From NCBI RefSeq assembly GCF_022448905.1, contig NZ_JAKVCW010000010.1:62001-126000 (forward strand): 64,000 bases of DNA. The letters run 5' to 3'. Positions 41,836 to 52,920 of the stretch are shown here, one piece after another. Position numbers and translations under genes: made by a program. The notes under the pieces are model-generated. The model was not told the origin of the DNA. It saw only the letters and a program-made list of their open reading frames with translations, and searched no databases. This DNA comes from Shimia sp. (GTDB taxonomy: Bacteria; Pseudomonadota; Alphaproteobacteria; Rhodobacterales; Rhodobacteraceae). Each line of letters opens with the position of its first letter. Position 1 is the stretch's first letter.

Positions 41836-42440
41836 CCATCGCGGCATATGCGTTTTGGCTGTTTTCGATCTGCGTGATCACCGGTGGGTTTTTCACTGTG
41901 ATCAGCCGCAACCCGGTGCACTCCGTGCTCTGGCTCATCCTGGCGTTTTTGAGCTCTGCCGGGCTCTTCGTGCTGCTTGGGGCCGAGTTTGTGGCTATGC
42001 TTTTGATCATCGTTTATGTGGGCGCAGTGGCGGTGCTCTTCCTCTTTGTGGTGATGATGCTGGATGTGGACTTTGCCGAGCTTAAAGCAGGCATGGCGCA
42101 ATACCTGCCGCTGTCGTTGATGATCGGTGCCATCCTCCTTATGCAACTTGGCATGGTGTTTGGACCTTGGGAGTTTTCCGACACAGCGCAAAGCCTGCGC
42201 GCAGCCCCAACACCAACCGACACTCACAACACCGCAGCGCTGGGTCTGATCCTTTACGATCAGTACTTCCTGCTTTTCCAACTGTCCGGCCTGATCCTGC
42301 TGGTCGCGATGATCGGCGCAATTGTGCTGACCCTGCGTCACCGCAAGGACGTGAAGCGGCAGAATGTGCTGGAGCAAATGTGGCGTGACCCAGCTGATGC
42401 GATGGAATTGAAAGACGTAAAACCGGGGCAGGGGCTCTAA
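41832..42440 (+). CDS. nuoJ: NADH-quinone oxidoreductase subunit J
   Basis: 202 residues, five TM helices. The conserved helix 3 motif [20 protein letters not shown] (about 56-75), with its pi-bulge region, is present. Translationally coupled to the upstream gene (4-base overlap). Confidence 0.95.
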   Translation: MTIAAYAFWLFSICVITGGFFTVISRNPVHSVLWLILAFLSSAGLFVLLGAEFVAMLLIIVYVGAVAVLFLFVVMMLDVDFAELKAGMAQYLPLSLMIGAILLMQLGMVFGPWEFSDTAQSLRAAPTPTDTHNTAALGLILYDQYFLLFQLSGLILLVAMIGAIVLTLRHRKDVKRQNVLEQMWRDPADAMELKDVKPGQGL

Positions 42441-42477
42441 GCCCGCCGGAAGAGAAAAAAGAACCGAGGGACCAAAT

Positions 42478-42783
42478 ATGATTGGTTTGGAACACTACCT
42501 AGGCGTGGCGGCAATGCTTTTCGTCATCGGCATTTTCGGCCTCTTCCTGAACCGGAAGAACATCATCATCCTGTTGATGTCGATCGAACTCATCCTGCTG
42601 TCTGTGAACATCAACCTGGTGGCATTTTCGTCTTACCTAGGTGACCTCACCGGCCAGGTCTTTGCGCTCTTCGTGATGACCGTGGCCGCCGCAGAAGCCG
42701 CCATCGGCCTGGCGATCCTGGTCTCTTTCTTCCGGAACCGTGGCACCATCGCGGTCGAAGACGTCAACGTGATGAAAGGCTAA
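42478..42783 (+). CDS. nuoK: NADH-quinone oxidoreductase subunit K
   Basis: 101 residues, three TM helices. Conserved membrane glutamates lie in [18 protein letters not shown] and [17 protein letters not shown]. It begins 37 bases after nuoJ, the widest gap between true nuo genes here, with GAGGGA as ribosome-binding site. Confidence 0.95.
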   Translation: MIGLEHYLGVAAMLFVIGIFGLFLNRKNIIILLMSIELILLSVNINLVAFSSYLGDLTGQVFALFVMTVAAAEAAIGLAILVSFFRNRGTIAVEDVNVMKG

Positions 42784-42789
42784 GCGATC

Positions 42790-44922
42790 ATGGAAACGTT
42801 CATTCTCTTCGGCCCGCTTGTCGGTGCCCTGATCGCTGGCTTCGGATGGCGCGTGATTGGCGAAAAAGCCGCGCAATACGTCACCACCGCGATCCTGTTC
42901 TGGGCCTGTTTCCTCAGCTGGATTGTCTTCCTTGGCCTTGACGCCGAGCAAGTCAAACAGATCCACGTTCTGGACTTCATCCAATCCGGCCACCTCGACA
43001 CCGCCTGGTCGATCCGCGTTGATCGCCTGACAGCAATCATGCTGATTGTGGTGACCTCGGTCTCCGCCCTCGTGCACCTCTACTCCATGGGCTACATGGC
43101 GCATGACGAGAACTGGGGCGAAGGCGAGCACTACAAGGCGCGCTTCTTCGCCTACTTGTCGTTCTTTACCTTCACCATGTTGATGCTGGTGACCGCCGAC
43201 AACCTGCTGCAGATGTTCTTTGGTTGGGAAGGCGTGGGCGTCGCGTCCTACCTTTTGATCGGGTTCTACTACAAAAAGCCGTCGGCCAACGCTGCTGCAA
43301 TCAAGGCCTTTGTTGTGAACCGCGTCGGTGACTTTGGTTTCCTTCTGGGCATCTTTGGCATCTACATGCTGACCGACAGCATCAAGTTTGACGACATCTT
43401 TGCGGCTGCGCCTGCGCTGGCCGAGATGGAGCTGCACTTCCTGTGGCGCGACTGGAACGCCGCCAACCTTCTGGCCTTCCTGCTGTTCATCGGTGCGATG
43501 GGTAAATCGGCACAGCTCTTCCTGCACACCTGGTTGCCGGACGCGATGGAAGGCCCGACGCCTGTGTCCGCGCTGATCCACGCGGCCACCATGGTGACCG
43601 CGGGGGTGTTCCTTGTGTCGCGCATGTCGCCGCTGATCGAATACGCCGGTGACACCAAGGCGTTCATCGTCTTCCTCGGCGCCTCGACTGCCTTTGTTGC
43701 GGCCACAATTGGCCTCGTACAGAACGACATCAAACGCGTGATTGCCTACTCAACCATGTCCCAGTTGGGCTACATGTTTGTGGCAGCGGGCGTTGGCGTC
43801 TACTCGGCGGCCATGTTCCACCTCTTCACCCACGCCTTCTTCAAAGCGATGCTCTTCTTGGGTGCGGGCTCTGTGATCCACGCGATGCACCACGAGCAGG
43901 ACATGCGCAACTACGGCGGCCTGCGTAAAAAGATCCCATACACCTACTGGGCAATGATGATTGGCACGCTGGCGATCACCGGCGTCGGCATCCCGCTCAC
44001 GCACATCGGTTTTGCTGGCTTCCTGTCCAAAGACGCCATCATCGAAAGCGCTTGGGCTGGTACCGCAGGTGGCTACGGCTTCTGGATGCTGGTTGTCGCA
44101 GCGATGCTCACCAGCTTCTACAGCTGGCGCCTGATCTTCCTGACCTTCTACGGCGAGCCTCGCGGCAACAAGCACACCCACGACCATGCGCATGAAAGCC
44201 CGATGGTCATGCTGATCCCGCTGGGCTTTCTGTCTCTGGGCGCAATCTTTGCCGGGATGATTTGGTTTGGCTCCTTCTTTGGTGACCACGACACAGTGAA
44301 CAAATTCTACGGCGTGCCATCGCACCATGCGGAAAGCAGCGAGGGTCATGGCGAAGACGCAAGCCACGGTGACGACCATGCCAAAGACGAAGCGCATGGC
44401 GACGATCATGCCGCTTCTCACGACGATGCGGACCACGCAGCAGTCAAGGCAGTGCACCATGGCGAGGCCCCCAAAGGCGCGATCTTCACCCACCCGGACA
44501 ACCACGTTATGGACGACGCGCACCACGCCCCGAAATGGGTCAAGGTCAGCCCCTTCATCGCCATGGTCATCGGTCTGGTGTTTGCGCTGTGGTTCTACAT
44601 CTGGAACCCATCCATGCCCGCGCGCATGGCTGAGGCCCAGCGTCCACTGTATCTGTTCCTGCTGAACAAATGGTACTTCGACGAAGCCTATGACTTCCTG
44701 TTTGTACGCCCAGCCAAAGCCATTGGCCGCTTCCTGTGGAAACGGGGTGACGGGGACGTGATTGACGGTTCCATCAACGGTATCGCCATGGGCTTCGTGC
44801 CCTGGGTCACCCGCCTCGCGGGCCGCGCCCAGACCGGCTACGTCTTTACCTATGCACTTGCCATGGTGATCGGCATTGTTGCCCTCATCACCCTGGTGTC
44901 GCTCAGCGGAGGAGCGCACTAA
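42790..44922 (+). CDS. nuoL: NADH-quinone oxidoreductase subunit L with His/Asp-rich insertion
   Basis: 710 residues, a proton-pumping antiporter-like subunit. [20 protein letters not shown] and [20 protein letters not shown] are family blocks with the pumping Lys/Glu helices. Between about residues 510 and 590 lies a hydrophilic loop very rich in His, Asp and Glu ([20 protein letters not shown], then [20 protein letters not shown]) before the final lateral-helix region. The loop is longer than in E. coli NuoL. It overlaps nuoM by 1 base. Confidence 0.95.
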   Translation: METFILFGPLVGALIAGFGWRVIGEKAAQYVTTAILFWACFLSWIVFLGLDAEQVKQIHVLDFIQSGHLDTAWSIRVDRLTAIMLIVVTSVSALVHLYSMGYMAHDENWGEGEHYKARFFAYLSFFTFTMLMLVTADNLLQMFFGWEGVGVASYLLIGFYYKKPSANAAAIKAFVVNRVGDFGFLLGIFGIYMLTDSIKFDDIFAAAPALAEMELHFLWRDWNAANLLAFLLFIGAMGKSAQLFLHTWLPDAMEGPTPVSALIHAATMVTAGVFLVSRMSPLIEYAGDTKAFIVFLGASTAFVAATIGLVQNDIKRVIAYSTMSQLGYMFVAAGVGVYSAAMFHLFTHAFFKAMLFLGAGSVIHAMHHEQDMRNYGGLRKKIPYTYWAMMIGTLAITGVGIPLTHIGFAGFLSKDAIIESAWAGTAGGYGFWMLVVAAMLTSFYSWRLIFLTFYGEPRGNKHTHDHAHESPMVMLIPLGFLSLGAIFAGMIWFGSFFGDHDTVNKFYGVPSHHAESSEGHGEDASHGDDHAKDEAHGDDHAASHDDADHAAVKAVHHGEAPKGAIFTHPDNHVMDDAHHAPKWVKVSPFIAMVIGLVFALWFYIWNPSMPARMAEAQRPLYLFLLNKWYFDEAYDFLFVRPAKAIGRFLWKRGDGDVIDGSINGIAMGFVPWVTRLAGRAQTGYVFTYALAMVIGIVALITLVSLSGGAH

Positions 44923-46466
44923 TGAACGACAGCTTGCTCTCCCTGGTCACGTTTATTCCGACCTTTGCGGCGTTGATCCTCGTGATCTTCCTGCGTGGCG
45001 AAGACGAAATGGCTCAGCGCAACGCCAAACGCGTTGCCCTGACTGCGACCGTCATCACCTTTTTGGTATCGATCTTTGTGCTTGCAGGGTTTGATCCGTC
45101 TGACACAGGCTTTCAGTTTGTCGAAGAACGCGATTGGTTGATGGGGTTGAAATACAAACTTGGCGTGGATGGCATTTCGATCCTGTTTGTGATGCTCACC
45201 ACCTTCATCATGCCGCTTGTTATCTGGGCGTCCTGGGACGTGAAGGTGCGCGTGAAGGAATACATGATCGCCTTCCTGCTCTTGGAAACGTTGATGCTCG
45301 GCGTGTTCATGGCGCTGGATCTGGTGCTCTTCTACTTGTTCTTCGAAGCGGGCCTGATCCCCATGTTCCTGATCATCGGGATCTGGGGCGGTGCCAATCG
45401 CATCTACGCCTCCTTCAAGTTCTTCCTCTACACCTTCCTCGGCTCCGTGCTGATGCTGGTGGCGATGATCGCAATGTTTGTGGATGCGGGCACAACCGAC
45501 ATCCCAACTCTGATGACCCACCAATTTGCCTCTGGCACGATGAAAGTCATGGGCATCACCGTGATCGGCGGTATGCAGACCCTGATGTTCCTGGCTTTCT
45601 TCGCGTCTTTCGCGGTGAAAATGCCAATGTGGCCGGTGCACACCTGGTTGCCTGACGCGCACGTGCAAGCGCCAACCGCTGGCTCCGTGGTTCTGGCGGC
45701 CATCCTGTTGAAGATGGGCGGCTACGGCTTCCTGCGTTTCAGCCTGCCGATGTTCCCAATTGGTGCTGAGGTTCTGACGCCGCTTGTACTGTGGATGTCT
45801 GCAATTGCGATTGTCTATACCTCGCTGGTCGCGCTGGTGCAGGAAGACATGAAAAAGCTGATTGCATATAGCTCGGTGGCGCACATGGGCTATGTGACCA
45901 TGGGCATCTTTGCCGCCAACCAGCAAGGCATCGACGGCGCAATCTTCCAGATGATCAGCCACGGCTTCATCTCCGGCGCGCTCTTCTTGTGTGTGGGCGT
46001 GATCTATGACCGTATGCACACGCGTGAGATCGACGCCTACGGCGGTCTTGTGAACCGCATGCCAGCCTATGCGCTGATCTTCATGTTCTTCACCATGGCC
46101 AACGTTGGCCTGCCGGGCACTTCTGGCTTTGTTGGTGAATTCCTGACCCTGATGGGCGTGTTCCAGGTCAACACTTGGGTGGCGCTGATCGCCACCTCCG
46201 GCGTGATCCTGTCGGCGGCTTATGCGCTGTGGCTCTACCGCCGCGTGGTGATGGGCGACCTGATCAAGGAAAGCCTGAAGACCATCAGCGACATGACAAG
46301 CCGGGAAAAGATGATCTTCGCGCCGCTTGTGGCGATGACATTGATCCTGGGCGTCTACCCATCCCTGGTCACAGACATCATTGGTCCCTCCGTCGAGAAC
46401 CTGATTTCCAACTATGACACCGCACTGGCCCAAGGCGCTTCCGCCAGCCAGACGGCATCGCACTAA
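44922..46466 (+). CDS. nuoM: NADH-quinone oxidoreductase subunit M
   Basis: 514 residues, about 14 TM helices, antiporter-like. [20 protein letters not shown] carries the conserved Glu, and [20 protein letters not shown] and [20 protein letters not shown] are signatures. Starts on the last base of nuoL. Confidence 0.95.
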   Translation: MNDSLLSLVTFIPTFAALILVIFLRGEDEMAQRNAKRVALTATVITFLVSIFVLAGFDPSDTGFQFVEERDWLMGLKYKLGVDGISILFVMLTTFIMPLVIWASWDVKVRVKEYMIAFLLLETLMLGVFMALDLVLFYLFFEAGLIPMFLIIGIWGGANRIYASFKFFLYTFLGSVLMLVAMIAMFVDAGTTDIPTLMTHQFASGTMKVMGITVIGGMQTLMFLAFFASFAVKMPMWPVHTWLPDAHVQAPTAGSVVLAAILLKMGGYGFLRFSLPMFPIGAEVLTPLVLWMSAIAIVYTSLVALVQEDMKKLIAYSSVAHMGYVTMGIFAANQQGIDGAIFQMISHGFISGALFLCVGVIYDRMHTREIDAYGGLVNRMPAYALIFMFFTMANVGLPGTSGFVGEFLTLMGVFQVNTWVALIATSGVILSAAYALWLYRRVVMGDLIKESLKTISDMTSREKMIFAPLVAMTLILGVYPSLVTDIIGPSVENLISNYDTALAQGASASQTASH

Positions 46467-46480
46467 GGAGCGCTTGAGAT

Positions 46481-47923
46481 ATGATCCAGGCTGACCTGAA
46501 CATCATCTTGCCGGAAATCCTGCTGGCCCTCTTCGCCATGCTGGCGTTGGTGGCAGTGGTTTACACCGGCAAAGACAAAATGGCGCCGATGCTGACATGG
46601 CTGACCGCCGGTGTGTTTGCCATCCTCGCCGTGTGGATTGGCGTGTCCGGTGACGGCGACAACATCGCTTTCAACGGCATGTTCCACGACGACGCCTTCT
46701 CCCGCTTTGCCAAAGTGGCAATGCTTCTGGCTGGTGCGGCTGTGCTGGTCATGGGCGCGGACTACATGAAGCGCCGCAATATGCTGCGCTTCGAGTATCC
46801 AATCCTCGTCGCTCTGGCGATGGTTGGCATGATGGTGATGGTTTCCGCGGGCGACCTGATGGCGCTCTACATGGGCCTTGAGCTGCAGTCCCTGTCGCTC
46901 TACGTCGTTGCCACCCTGCGCCGCGATGGCGTGAAGTCCACCGAAGCGGGGATGAAATACTTCCTGCTTGGCGCGCTGTCTTCCGGTCTGCTACTCTATG
47001 GCTCCTCGCTGGTCTACGGCTTTGCAGGCACCACAACCTTTGCTGGCATCATCGAAGCGGTTAGCCACGGCCACGCCCCGCTGGGTCTGTTGTTTGGCCT
47101 GACCTTCGTGATCTCCGGTCTGGCATTCAAAGTCTCCGCCGTGCCGTTCCACATGTGGACGCCGGATGTCTACGAAGGCGCACCAACGCCGATCACGGCT
47201 TTCTTTGCCACCGCGCCTAAGCTGGCGGCCATGGGCCTGTTTGCCCGCGTGCTTTTTGACGCCTTTGGTGGCGTGATTGGCGATTGGCAGCAGATCATCG
47301 CGCTTCTGTCGGTTCTGTCCATGTTCCTCGGCGCTGTGGCCGCGATTGGCCAAACCAACATCAAACGCCTGATGGCCTATTCCTCCATCGCGCATATGGG
47401 CTACGCCCTGATGGGCCTCGCGGCGGGTACCGCGCTGGGTGTTGAAGCGATGCTGGTTTACATGGCCATCTACGTGACCATGAACGTTGGCACCTTTGCC
47501 TTCATCCTGTCGATGGAGAAAGACGGCCAGCCGGTGACAGACATCGCCTCGCTGAACCTCTACAGCAAACAGGCGTCCGGCCGGGCCTTGGCGCTGCTGT
47601 TCCTATTGTTCTCCTTGGCAGGCGTGCCGCCATTCCTCGGCTTCTTCGGCAAGCTGAACGTGCTTCTGGCTGCCATGGACGCAGGCCTTGCATGGCTCGC
47701 TATCGCTGGTGTTGTGGCCTCTGTGATTGGGGCCTTCTATTACCTGCGCATCGTCTACTTCATGTATTTTGGCGAGGAAGGCGACACGCTGGATGCGCCG
47801 CGTTCAATGGTTCAGCAAGTGATGCTGATGGCCAGCGCTGCGATCATGCTGCTGGGGATTGTGAACTTCTTTGGCGTCGACACCGCCGCGCAAGCCGCCG
47901 CCGCAGCCTTGATGCCGCATTGA
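46481..47923 (+). CDS. nuoN: NADH-quinone oxidoreductase subunit N
   Basis: 480 residues, antiporter-like. [40 protein letters not shown] and [20 protein letters not shown] match. Last subunit of complex I, followed by a terminator-like hairpin. Confidence 0.95.
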   Translation: MIQADLNIILPEILLALFAMLALVAVVYTGKDKMAPMLTWLTAGVFAILAVWIGVSGDGDNIAFNGMFHDDAFSRFAKVAMLLAGAAVLVMGADYMKRRNMLRFEYPILVALAMVGMMVMVSAGDLMALYMGLELQSLSLYVVATLRRDGVKSTEAGMKYFLLGALSSGLLLYGSSLVYGFAGTTTFAGIIEAVSHGHAPLGLLFGLTFVISGLAFKVSAVPFHMWTPDVYEGAPTPITAFFATAPKLAAMGLFARVLFDAFGGVIGDWQQIIALLSVLSMFLGAVAAIGQTNIKRLMAYSSIAHMGYALMGLAAGTALGVEAMLVYMAIYVTMNVGTFAFILSMEKDGQPVTDIASLNLYSKQASGRALALLFLLFSLAGVPPFLGFFGKLNVLLAAMDAGLAWLAIAGVVASVIGAFYYLRIVYFMYFGEEGDTLDAPRSMVQQVMLMASAAIMLLGIVNFFGVDTAAQAAAAALMPH

Positions 47924-47948
47924 TCACCAAGTAAAGAACCCACATGTG

Positions 47949-47979
47949 ACGCGTCCCACCGGGGCGCGTTGCTGTTTTT
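47949..47979 (+). terminator. Terminator after nuoN
   Basis: ACGCGTCCC (47949-47957) faces GGGCGCGT (47962-47969) with one bulge, followed by TGCTGTTTTTG. It lies 25 bases after the nuoN stop; some read-through into birA is plausible because no separate promoter is evident. Confidence 0.6.
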
Positions 47980-48006
47980 GACCAACTGCTGTGAGACGGA
48001 GTGACC

Positions 48007-48759
48007 ATGAGCAACTGGCCTGAAGGATACAGTCGCCGCGTGCTGGCCGAAGTCGACAGCACCAATGCCGAAGCCGCCCGCATTGCGCAGGAATTGGCTG
48101 GCCCCGAATGGATTCTTGGCCTGCGGCAAACCCAGGGGCGTGGCCGCCGGGGCAGGGCCTGGGTCGACCCCATTGGCAACTTCGCAGGCACCCTTGTGAT
48201 GCGCCCGGCGGAAGCCCCCGATCAGGTTGCACTGCGCTCCTTTGTGGCCTCTCTGGCGCTATATGATGCTTTTGTGGCTGTGACAGGCCGCTCTGAGGGA
48301 CTGGCGCTCAAGTGGCCCAATGACGTATTGCTCAACGGCGGCAAAGTTGCAGGCATTCTGCTGGAGAGCGCAGGCATGGCCGGCGGTGCGGTGAGCCACA
48401 TCGCCATCGGCATCGGTGTGAACCTCGCCCATGCGCCGGACACCGGCGCAGTCGAAGCCCATGCCACACGTCCGGTTTCCTTGCTTAGCGAAACCGGCGC
48501 GGCCGTCACGCCCGAAGACTTCCTCGATGCGCTGGCTCCGGCCTACGCGCATTGGGAAACCCAGTTCAGCACCTACGGCTTTGAGCCGATACGCACCGCT
48601 TGGTTGACCCGCGCCGCACGCATTGGTGAGGTCATCACCGCGCGCACCACCCGCGACGAAACGACCGGAACCTTCGAAACGGTAGACAGCGCAGGCAATC
48701 TGGTGTTGAAGACCGCGAAAGGCCGCGTGGCCATCCCCGCGGCCGACATCTTTTTCTGA
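48007..48759 (+). CDS. birA: Biotin--[acetyl-CoA-carboxylase] ligase
   Basis: 250 residues from ATG 48007 (GGAG 7 bases upstream; the GTG at 48001 is less well placed). Motifs: EVDSTNAEAARIAQEL, LRQTQGRGRRGRAWVDPIGN (biotinyl-AMP loop) and LALKWPNDVLLNGGKVAGIL. There is no N-terminal helix-turn-helix, so it is a pure ligase and not a repressor as in E. coli. It would biotinylate AccB and the MccA product of this window. First of three coupled genes. Confidence 0.93.
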   Translation: MSNWPEGYSRRVLAEVDSTNAEAARIAQELAGPEWILGLRQTQGRGRRGRAWVDPIGNFAGTLVMRPAEAPDQVALRSFVASLALYDAFVAVTGRSEGLALKWPNDVLLNGGKVAGILLESAGMAGGAVSHIAIGIGVNLAHAPDTGAVEAHATRPVSLLSETGAAVTPEDFLDALAPAYAHWETQFSTYGFEPIRTAWLTRAARIGEVITARTTRDETTGTFETVDSAGNLVLKTAKGRVAIPAADIFF

Positions 48760-48784
48760 CCCGCGCAAAGAGGGACCAAGACCC

Positions 48785-49561
48785 ATGCTTCTGGCCATTG
48801 ACTGCGGCAACACCAACACCGTGTTCTCGATCTGGGACGGGGAGAAATTCCTCTGCACCCTGCGCACGTCGACCCACCACGCCCGCACCGCAGACGCCTA
48901 CTTCACGTGGTACTCCACATTGATCAAGCACTATGGCATTAAGGCGGAAATCACCGATGTGATCATCTCTTCCACCGTACCCCGTGTGGTATGGAACCTG
49001 CGTGTGTTCGCCGACCGCTTCTTCAACTGCCGTCCGCTGGTGGTGGGCAAACCGGAATGCAGACTGCCCCATGCCCCGCGTGTGGACCAAGGCACACAAC
49101 CCGGACCAGACCGTTTGGCAAATGCCGTCGCTGCCTACGACCGTCACGGCGGCAATGTGGTGGTGGTCGACTTTGGCACGGCTACGAACTTTGACGTGGT
49201 GGCGGAAGACGGCGCTTATGTCGGCGGCGTGATTGCCCCCGGTGTAAACCTCAGCCTTGAGGCCTTGCACTCTGGTGCAGCAGCTTTGCCACATGTCGAC
49301 GTCAGCCAACCAGAAAAAGTGATCGGAACCAACACTGTGGGCTGTATTCAGTCCGGGGTGTTCTGGGGCTACACCGGCTTGATCGAGGGCGTCATCGCCA
49401 GGATCAAGGCTGAATACGGCGCCCCAATGAAAGTGGTGGGCACAGGTGGCCTCGCTCCGCTCTTTGAGCAGGGCGACGATCTGTTTGACACCATCGAAGA
49501 CGATTTGACGATGCACGGCTTGACCGTGATCCATGATTACAACAAGGAGCAGGGCGCATGA
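48785..49561 (+). CDS. coaX: Type III pantothenate kinase
   Basis: 258 residues. The ASKHA fold is recognisable from LLAIDCGNTNTVFSIWDGEK (phosphate-1 loop), GPDRLANAVAAYDR, and VVVDFGTATNFDVVAEDGAY with the catalytic Asp. It catalyses the first step of CoA synthesis. 25 bases after birA and overlapping rnj by 4 bases (ATGA). Confidence 0.94.
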   Translation: MLLAIDCGNTNTVFSIWDGEKFLCTLRTSTHHARTADAYFTWYSTLIKHYGIKAEITDVIISSTVPRVVWNLRVFADRFFNCRPLVVGKPECRLPHAPRVDQGTQPGPDRLANAVAAYDRHGGNVVVVDFGTATNFDVVAEDGAYVGGVIAPGVNLSLEALHSGAAALPHVDVSQPEKVIGTNTVGCIQSGVFWGYTGLIEGVIARIKAEYGAPMKVVGTGGLAPLFEQGDDLFDTIEDDLTMHGLTVIHDYNKEQGA

Positions 49562-51222
49562 GCGACCGCTTGATCTATCTGCCGCTGGGCGGCTCCGGCG
49601 AAATTGGCATGAACGCCTATGTCTACGGCTATGGCCCGGCAGACAATGAACGCCTCATCCTCGTCGACATTGGTGTAGCTTTTTCCGATATGGAAACCAG
49701 CCCCGGTGTTGATCTGATCTTCGCCGACATCACGTGGCTGGAAGAAAACAAATCCCGGCTTGAGGCGGTATTCATCACCCACGGCCACGAAGACCACATC
49801 GGCGCCATCGGCCACTATTGGGAACGCCTCGGCGTGCCAGTCTATGCCCGCGCGTTTACCGCCAATCTGGCGCGCCACAAAATGGCCGACCGCGGCCAGC
49901 CTGAAGAAGTTGTCCGCACCGTCTCCGCATGGCCGGAAACAACCGAAGCTGGCCCTTTCAAAGTCGGCTTTCTGCCCGTGAGCCACTCCATCCCGGAAAG
50001 CGCCGCCTTGGTCATCGACACGCCCGCAGGTCGTGTGATCCACTCTGGCGACTTCAAACTCGACGAAACCCCGCTGGTGGGCGAACCGTTTGACCCTGCG
50101 CTGTGGGCCGAAGTGTCCAAAGACGGCGTCAAAGCTATGATCTGTGACTCCACCAACGTGTTTTCACCACACGAAGGCCGCTCCGAGGCGTCCGTTGGTC
50201 CTGAGATCGAAAAGCTGGTGGCTGCTGCGCCCAACATGGTGGTTGCCACCACATTTGCCTCCAACGTTGCGCGTGTAAAAACGCTGGCTGAAGCAGGTGA
50301 GCGGGCAGGGCGCTCCATCTGCCTGATGGGCCGCGCCATGCGCCGCATGATCGAAGCGGCCATTCAAACCGGCGTTCTGTCTGATTTCCCCAAAGTGGTC
50401 AGCCCCGAAGACGCCGCCAGCATTCCGCGTGAAAACCTGATGCTATTGGTCACCGGTTCCCAAGGCGAACGCCGCGCTGCCAGCGCACAGCTGGCCCGTG
50501 GAAAATACAATGGCATCACGCTGAAAGACGGCGACCTGTTCCTGTTCAGCTCCAAAACCATTCCAGGCAACGAAAAAGGCGTGATCCGCATCATCAACCA
50601 GTTCTCCGAAATGGGGGTGGATGTGGTCGATGACAGTTCCGGCAAATACCACGTCTCCGGCCACGCCAACCGCCCGGACTTGGCGCGCCTGCATGACATC
50701 GTGAACCCAACCATGGTTATCCCAAACCATGGCGAACACCGTCATCTTCGTGAACATGCCAAGCTGGCCAACGAAGCTGGTCGCGCGTCTATCGTGGCTG
50801 TGAACGGCACGATGTTGGACCTCTCTGGTGATCAGCCCTCCATCGCTGGCTACGTGGAGACCGGTCGCACATACTTGGATGGCAACACCCAGATCGGCGC
50901 TATGGATGGCATTATTCGCGACCGCATTCGCATGGCACTCAATGGCCATGTGATTGTGACCGTGCTGCTGGACGAGGACGACGAACCATTGGGCGATGCT
51001 TGGTGTGAGCTAATGGGGCTGCCGGAATTTGGCCGCTCGCAAGCGCCTCTGGTCGATGTACTCGAAGAGGACGTCACCCAGTTCTTGGGACGCGCCAAAG
51101 AGAAAACCCTGCGCGACGACGACAAAATCGAAGGTGACATCCGCCGCATCGTGCGCAACTCCGCCCGTGACGAGATTGGCAAAAAGCCGGAAGTAACGGT
51201 GATTGTCAGCCGCTTGAGCTAA
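49558..51222 (+). CDS. rnj: Ribonuclease J
   Basis: 554 residues. Metallo-beta-lactamase motif FITHGHEDHIGAIGHYW with the zinc ligands, IHSGDFKLDETPL, a beta-CASP domain (about 210-360, VTGSQGERRAASAQLARGKY) and HVSGHANRPDLARLHDIVNP. 5'-3' exo- and endonuclease in RNA decay and rRNA maturation. Ends the birA-coaX-rnj transcript at a hairpin terminator. Confidence 0.94.
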   Translation: MSDRLIYLPLGGSGEIGMNAYVYGYGPADNERLILVDIGVAFSDMETSPGVDLIFADITWLEENKSRLEAVFITHGHEDHIGAIGHYWERLGVPVYARAFTANLARHKMADRGQPEEVVRTVSAWPETTEAGPFKVGFLPVSHSIPESAALVIDTPAGRVIHSGDFKLDETPLVGEPFDPALWAEVSKDGVKAMICDSTNVFSPHEGRSEASVGPEIEKLVAAAPNMVVATTFASNVARVKTLAEAGERAGRSICLMGRAMRRMIEAAIQTGVLSDFPKVVSPEDAASIPRENLMLLVTGSQGERRAASAQLARGKYNGITLKDGDLFLFSSKTIPGNEKGVIRIINQFSEMGVDVVDDSSGKYHVSGHANRPDLARLHDIVNPTMVIPNHGEHRHLREHAKLANEAGRASIVAVNGTMLDLSGDQPSIAGYVETGRTYLDGNTQIGAMDGIIRDRIRMALNGHVIVTVLLDEDDEPLGDAWCELMGLPEFGRSQAPLVDVLEEDVTQFLGRAKEKTLRDDDKIEGDIRRIVRNSARDEIGKKPEVTVIVSRLS

Positions 51223-51256
51223 GCAGCACGCACAAACGTCAATTGAATGAACACGG

Positions 51257-51292
51257 TGGTCCGCTTGCCTATGGCTTGCGGACCATTTTCTT
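51257..51292. terminator. Terminator of rnj overlapping the end of the converging DUF2798 gene
   Basis: TGGTCCGC (51257-51264) and GCGGACCA (51278-51285) form an 8-bp stem. The interior can extend with GCC/GGC across a 2x2 internal loop, and TTTTCTTG follows. The right arm codes for the last residues of the minus-strand gene, so gene end and terminator share bases. Confidence 0.75.
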
Positions 51293-51496
51293 GACGATCC
51301 GGCGAGTCAAAGGTGCCAAAACCAACACCAGCGGGAAGGCCACCATCCAACTGGCGACCCACGCGCTGAGCCACATCGCGACAAAGCCAGGCACCACCCC
51401 GCCGACCAAAAAGGTTGAGATGAACGTGACCACATTGGTCATCATACCAGAGAGAATGAGCCCAAAGAGAATGGGCTCAAACCGTGCAGGTATCAT
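51269..51496 (-). CDS. DUF2798 small membrane protein
   Basis: 75 residues with two TM helices (FEPILFGLILSGMMTNVVTF and AWVASWMVAFPLVLVLAPLT) ending in RRIVKKMVRKP. The plan and motifs match DUF2798, a family without known function. It overlaps the helicase stop by 4 bases on the same strand and is therefore translated from the helicase transcript. Confidence 0.8.
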   Translation of the reverse strand: MIPARFEPILFGLILSGMMTNVVTFISTFLVGGVVPGFVAMWLSAWVASWMVAFPLVLVLAPLTRRIVKKMVRKP

Positions 51497-52920
51497 TGCG
51501 CGCCCTGTTCGCGGCGCTCTTCAAAGCTCATGGCGATGAAGCTTGGCATATGGTCGCCCATACCGACAACTTTTTTGCCATCATCGCGGCGATCATTGCG
51601 CCCACGTCCGCGCCCACGACGGTTGTTGTCGTCCCGGTCGCGCCCACGGTTGTCGTCACGCTTGCGCTTGTCTTCCTTGATCGGCGCTTCAGCCGCTTCC
51701 ACCACTTCTGGCTTGGCATCTGCCTTCGGGGCGTCCTCGTCCTTGCGCTTGCGCGGTTTGCGCGGCTCGATCTTCACGGGGTTCTCAATGCGCGGTATCT
51801 CTTTCTGGATCAGCGCCTCAACCGCATCAAACTGCTTCTCATCACGCGGGCTACAGATGGTGACAGCTTTGCCTTCACGCCCCGCACGCCCGGTGCGGCC
51901 AATCCGGTGAACATAGTCTTCGGCATGGCCGGGCACATCAAAGTTGAACACGTGGCTGACGCTCGGCACGTCCAAACCACGCGCTGCCACATCAGAGGCC
52001 ACCAAGATGCGCAGTTCACCATTGCGGAAGCTTTCCAGCGTGCGTGTACGTTGCGACTGGTCCAGGTCCCCATGGATCGGCGCCGCGTCATAGCCGTACT
52101 TTTTCAACGACTTGGCGCAGATGTCCACGTCTGTCTTACGGTTGCAGAAAATGATCGCGTTGGTGCATTTGTCACCCTCGGCATCAATCAACGCCCGCAA
52201 AACTTTGCGTTTTTCGCTGCCTTCACGGTCGCGGCGGGAGGCCTTGAACATCACAACGTTCTGCTCAATCGTCTCGCTCGCGGTTGCCTGACGCGCCACT
52301 TCCACCCGCTCCGGGTTGGACAGGAAGGTGTTGGTGATACGCTCAATCTCAGGCGCCATCGTGGCCGAGAAAAACAGCGTCTGGCGGGTGAACGGCGTCA
52401 GACCAAAGATGCGCTCGATGTCAGGAATGAACCCCATATCCAGCATCCTGTCGGCTTCATCCACCACCATGACTTTCACATCAGACAGGATCAGTTTGCC
52501 GCGCTCAAAATGGTCCAATAACCGGCCCGGCGTGGCGATCAAAACGTCCACACCTTTGTCGATGATCAGTTCTTGTTCCTTGAAGCTCACCCCACCAATG
52601 AGCAGCGCTTTGGTCAGCTTCAGGTGTTTGGAATAGGTGTCAAAGTTCTCGGCAACCTGCGCCGCCAACTCCCGTGTTGGACACAACACCAGGCTACGTG
52701 GCATACGCGCCCGGGCACGGCCGCGCGCCAGCAAAGACAGCATCGGCAGCGTGAAGCTTGCGGTCTTGCCAGTACCGGTTTGCGCAATGCCAAGCACGTC
52801 GCGGCCTTCCAATGCCGAAGGAATCGCTCCCGCCTGGATTGGGGTTGGGGTTTCATAGCCCGCTTCGGTAATCGCTTTGAGTACCTTCGGGTTGAGGTTC
52901 AGGTCAGAGAATTTTGTCAT
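51493..52920 (-). CDS. DEAD-box RNA helicase (RhlE-like)
   Basis: 475 residues. Motifs in order: Q motif (YETPTPIQAGAIPSAL), I (AQTGTGKTASF), Ia (PTRELAAQ), TPGRLL, II (VDEADRMLDMG), III (SAT), IV-VI (IIFCNRKTDVD, ARGLDVPSVSHV, HRIGRTGRAGREG). The C-terminal 90 residues are a basic tail with DDNRGRDRDDNNRRGRGRGR-type repeats for RNA binding. It unwinds RNA in ribosome assembly or decay. The 5' leader holds a small hairpin (52926-52940) next to the start codon. Transcribed with DUF2798. Confidence 0.92.
   Translation of the reverse strand: MTKFSDLNLNPKVLKAITEAGYETPTPIQAGAIPSALEGRDVLGIAQTGTGKTASFTLPMLSLLARGRARARMPRSLVLCPTRELAAQVAENFDTYSKHLKLTKALLIGGVSFKEQELIIDKGVDVLIATPGRLLDHFERGKLILSDVKVMVVDEADRMLDMGFIPDIERIFGLTPFTRQTLFFSATMAPEIERITNTFLSNPERVEVARQATASETIEQNVVMFKASRRDREGSEKRKVLRALIDAEGDKCTNAIIFCNRKTDVDICAKSLKKYGYDAAPIHGDLDQSQRTRTLESFRNGELRILVASDVAARGLDVPSVSHVFNFDVPGHAEDYVHRIGRTGRAGREGKAVTICSPRDEKQFDAVEALIQKEIPRIENPVKIEPRKPRKRKDEDAPKADAKPEVVEAAEAPIKEDKRKRDDNRGRDRDDNNRRGRGRGRNDRRDDGKKVVGMGDHMPSFIAMSFEERREQGAQ

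Noticed and set aside
44919..46463. Open frame of 514 codons on the minus strand exactly mirroring nuoM
   Set aside because: Exact overlap with nuoM and His/Gln-rich nonsense sequence show it to be a shadow frame.
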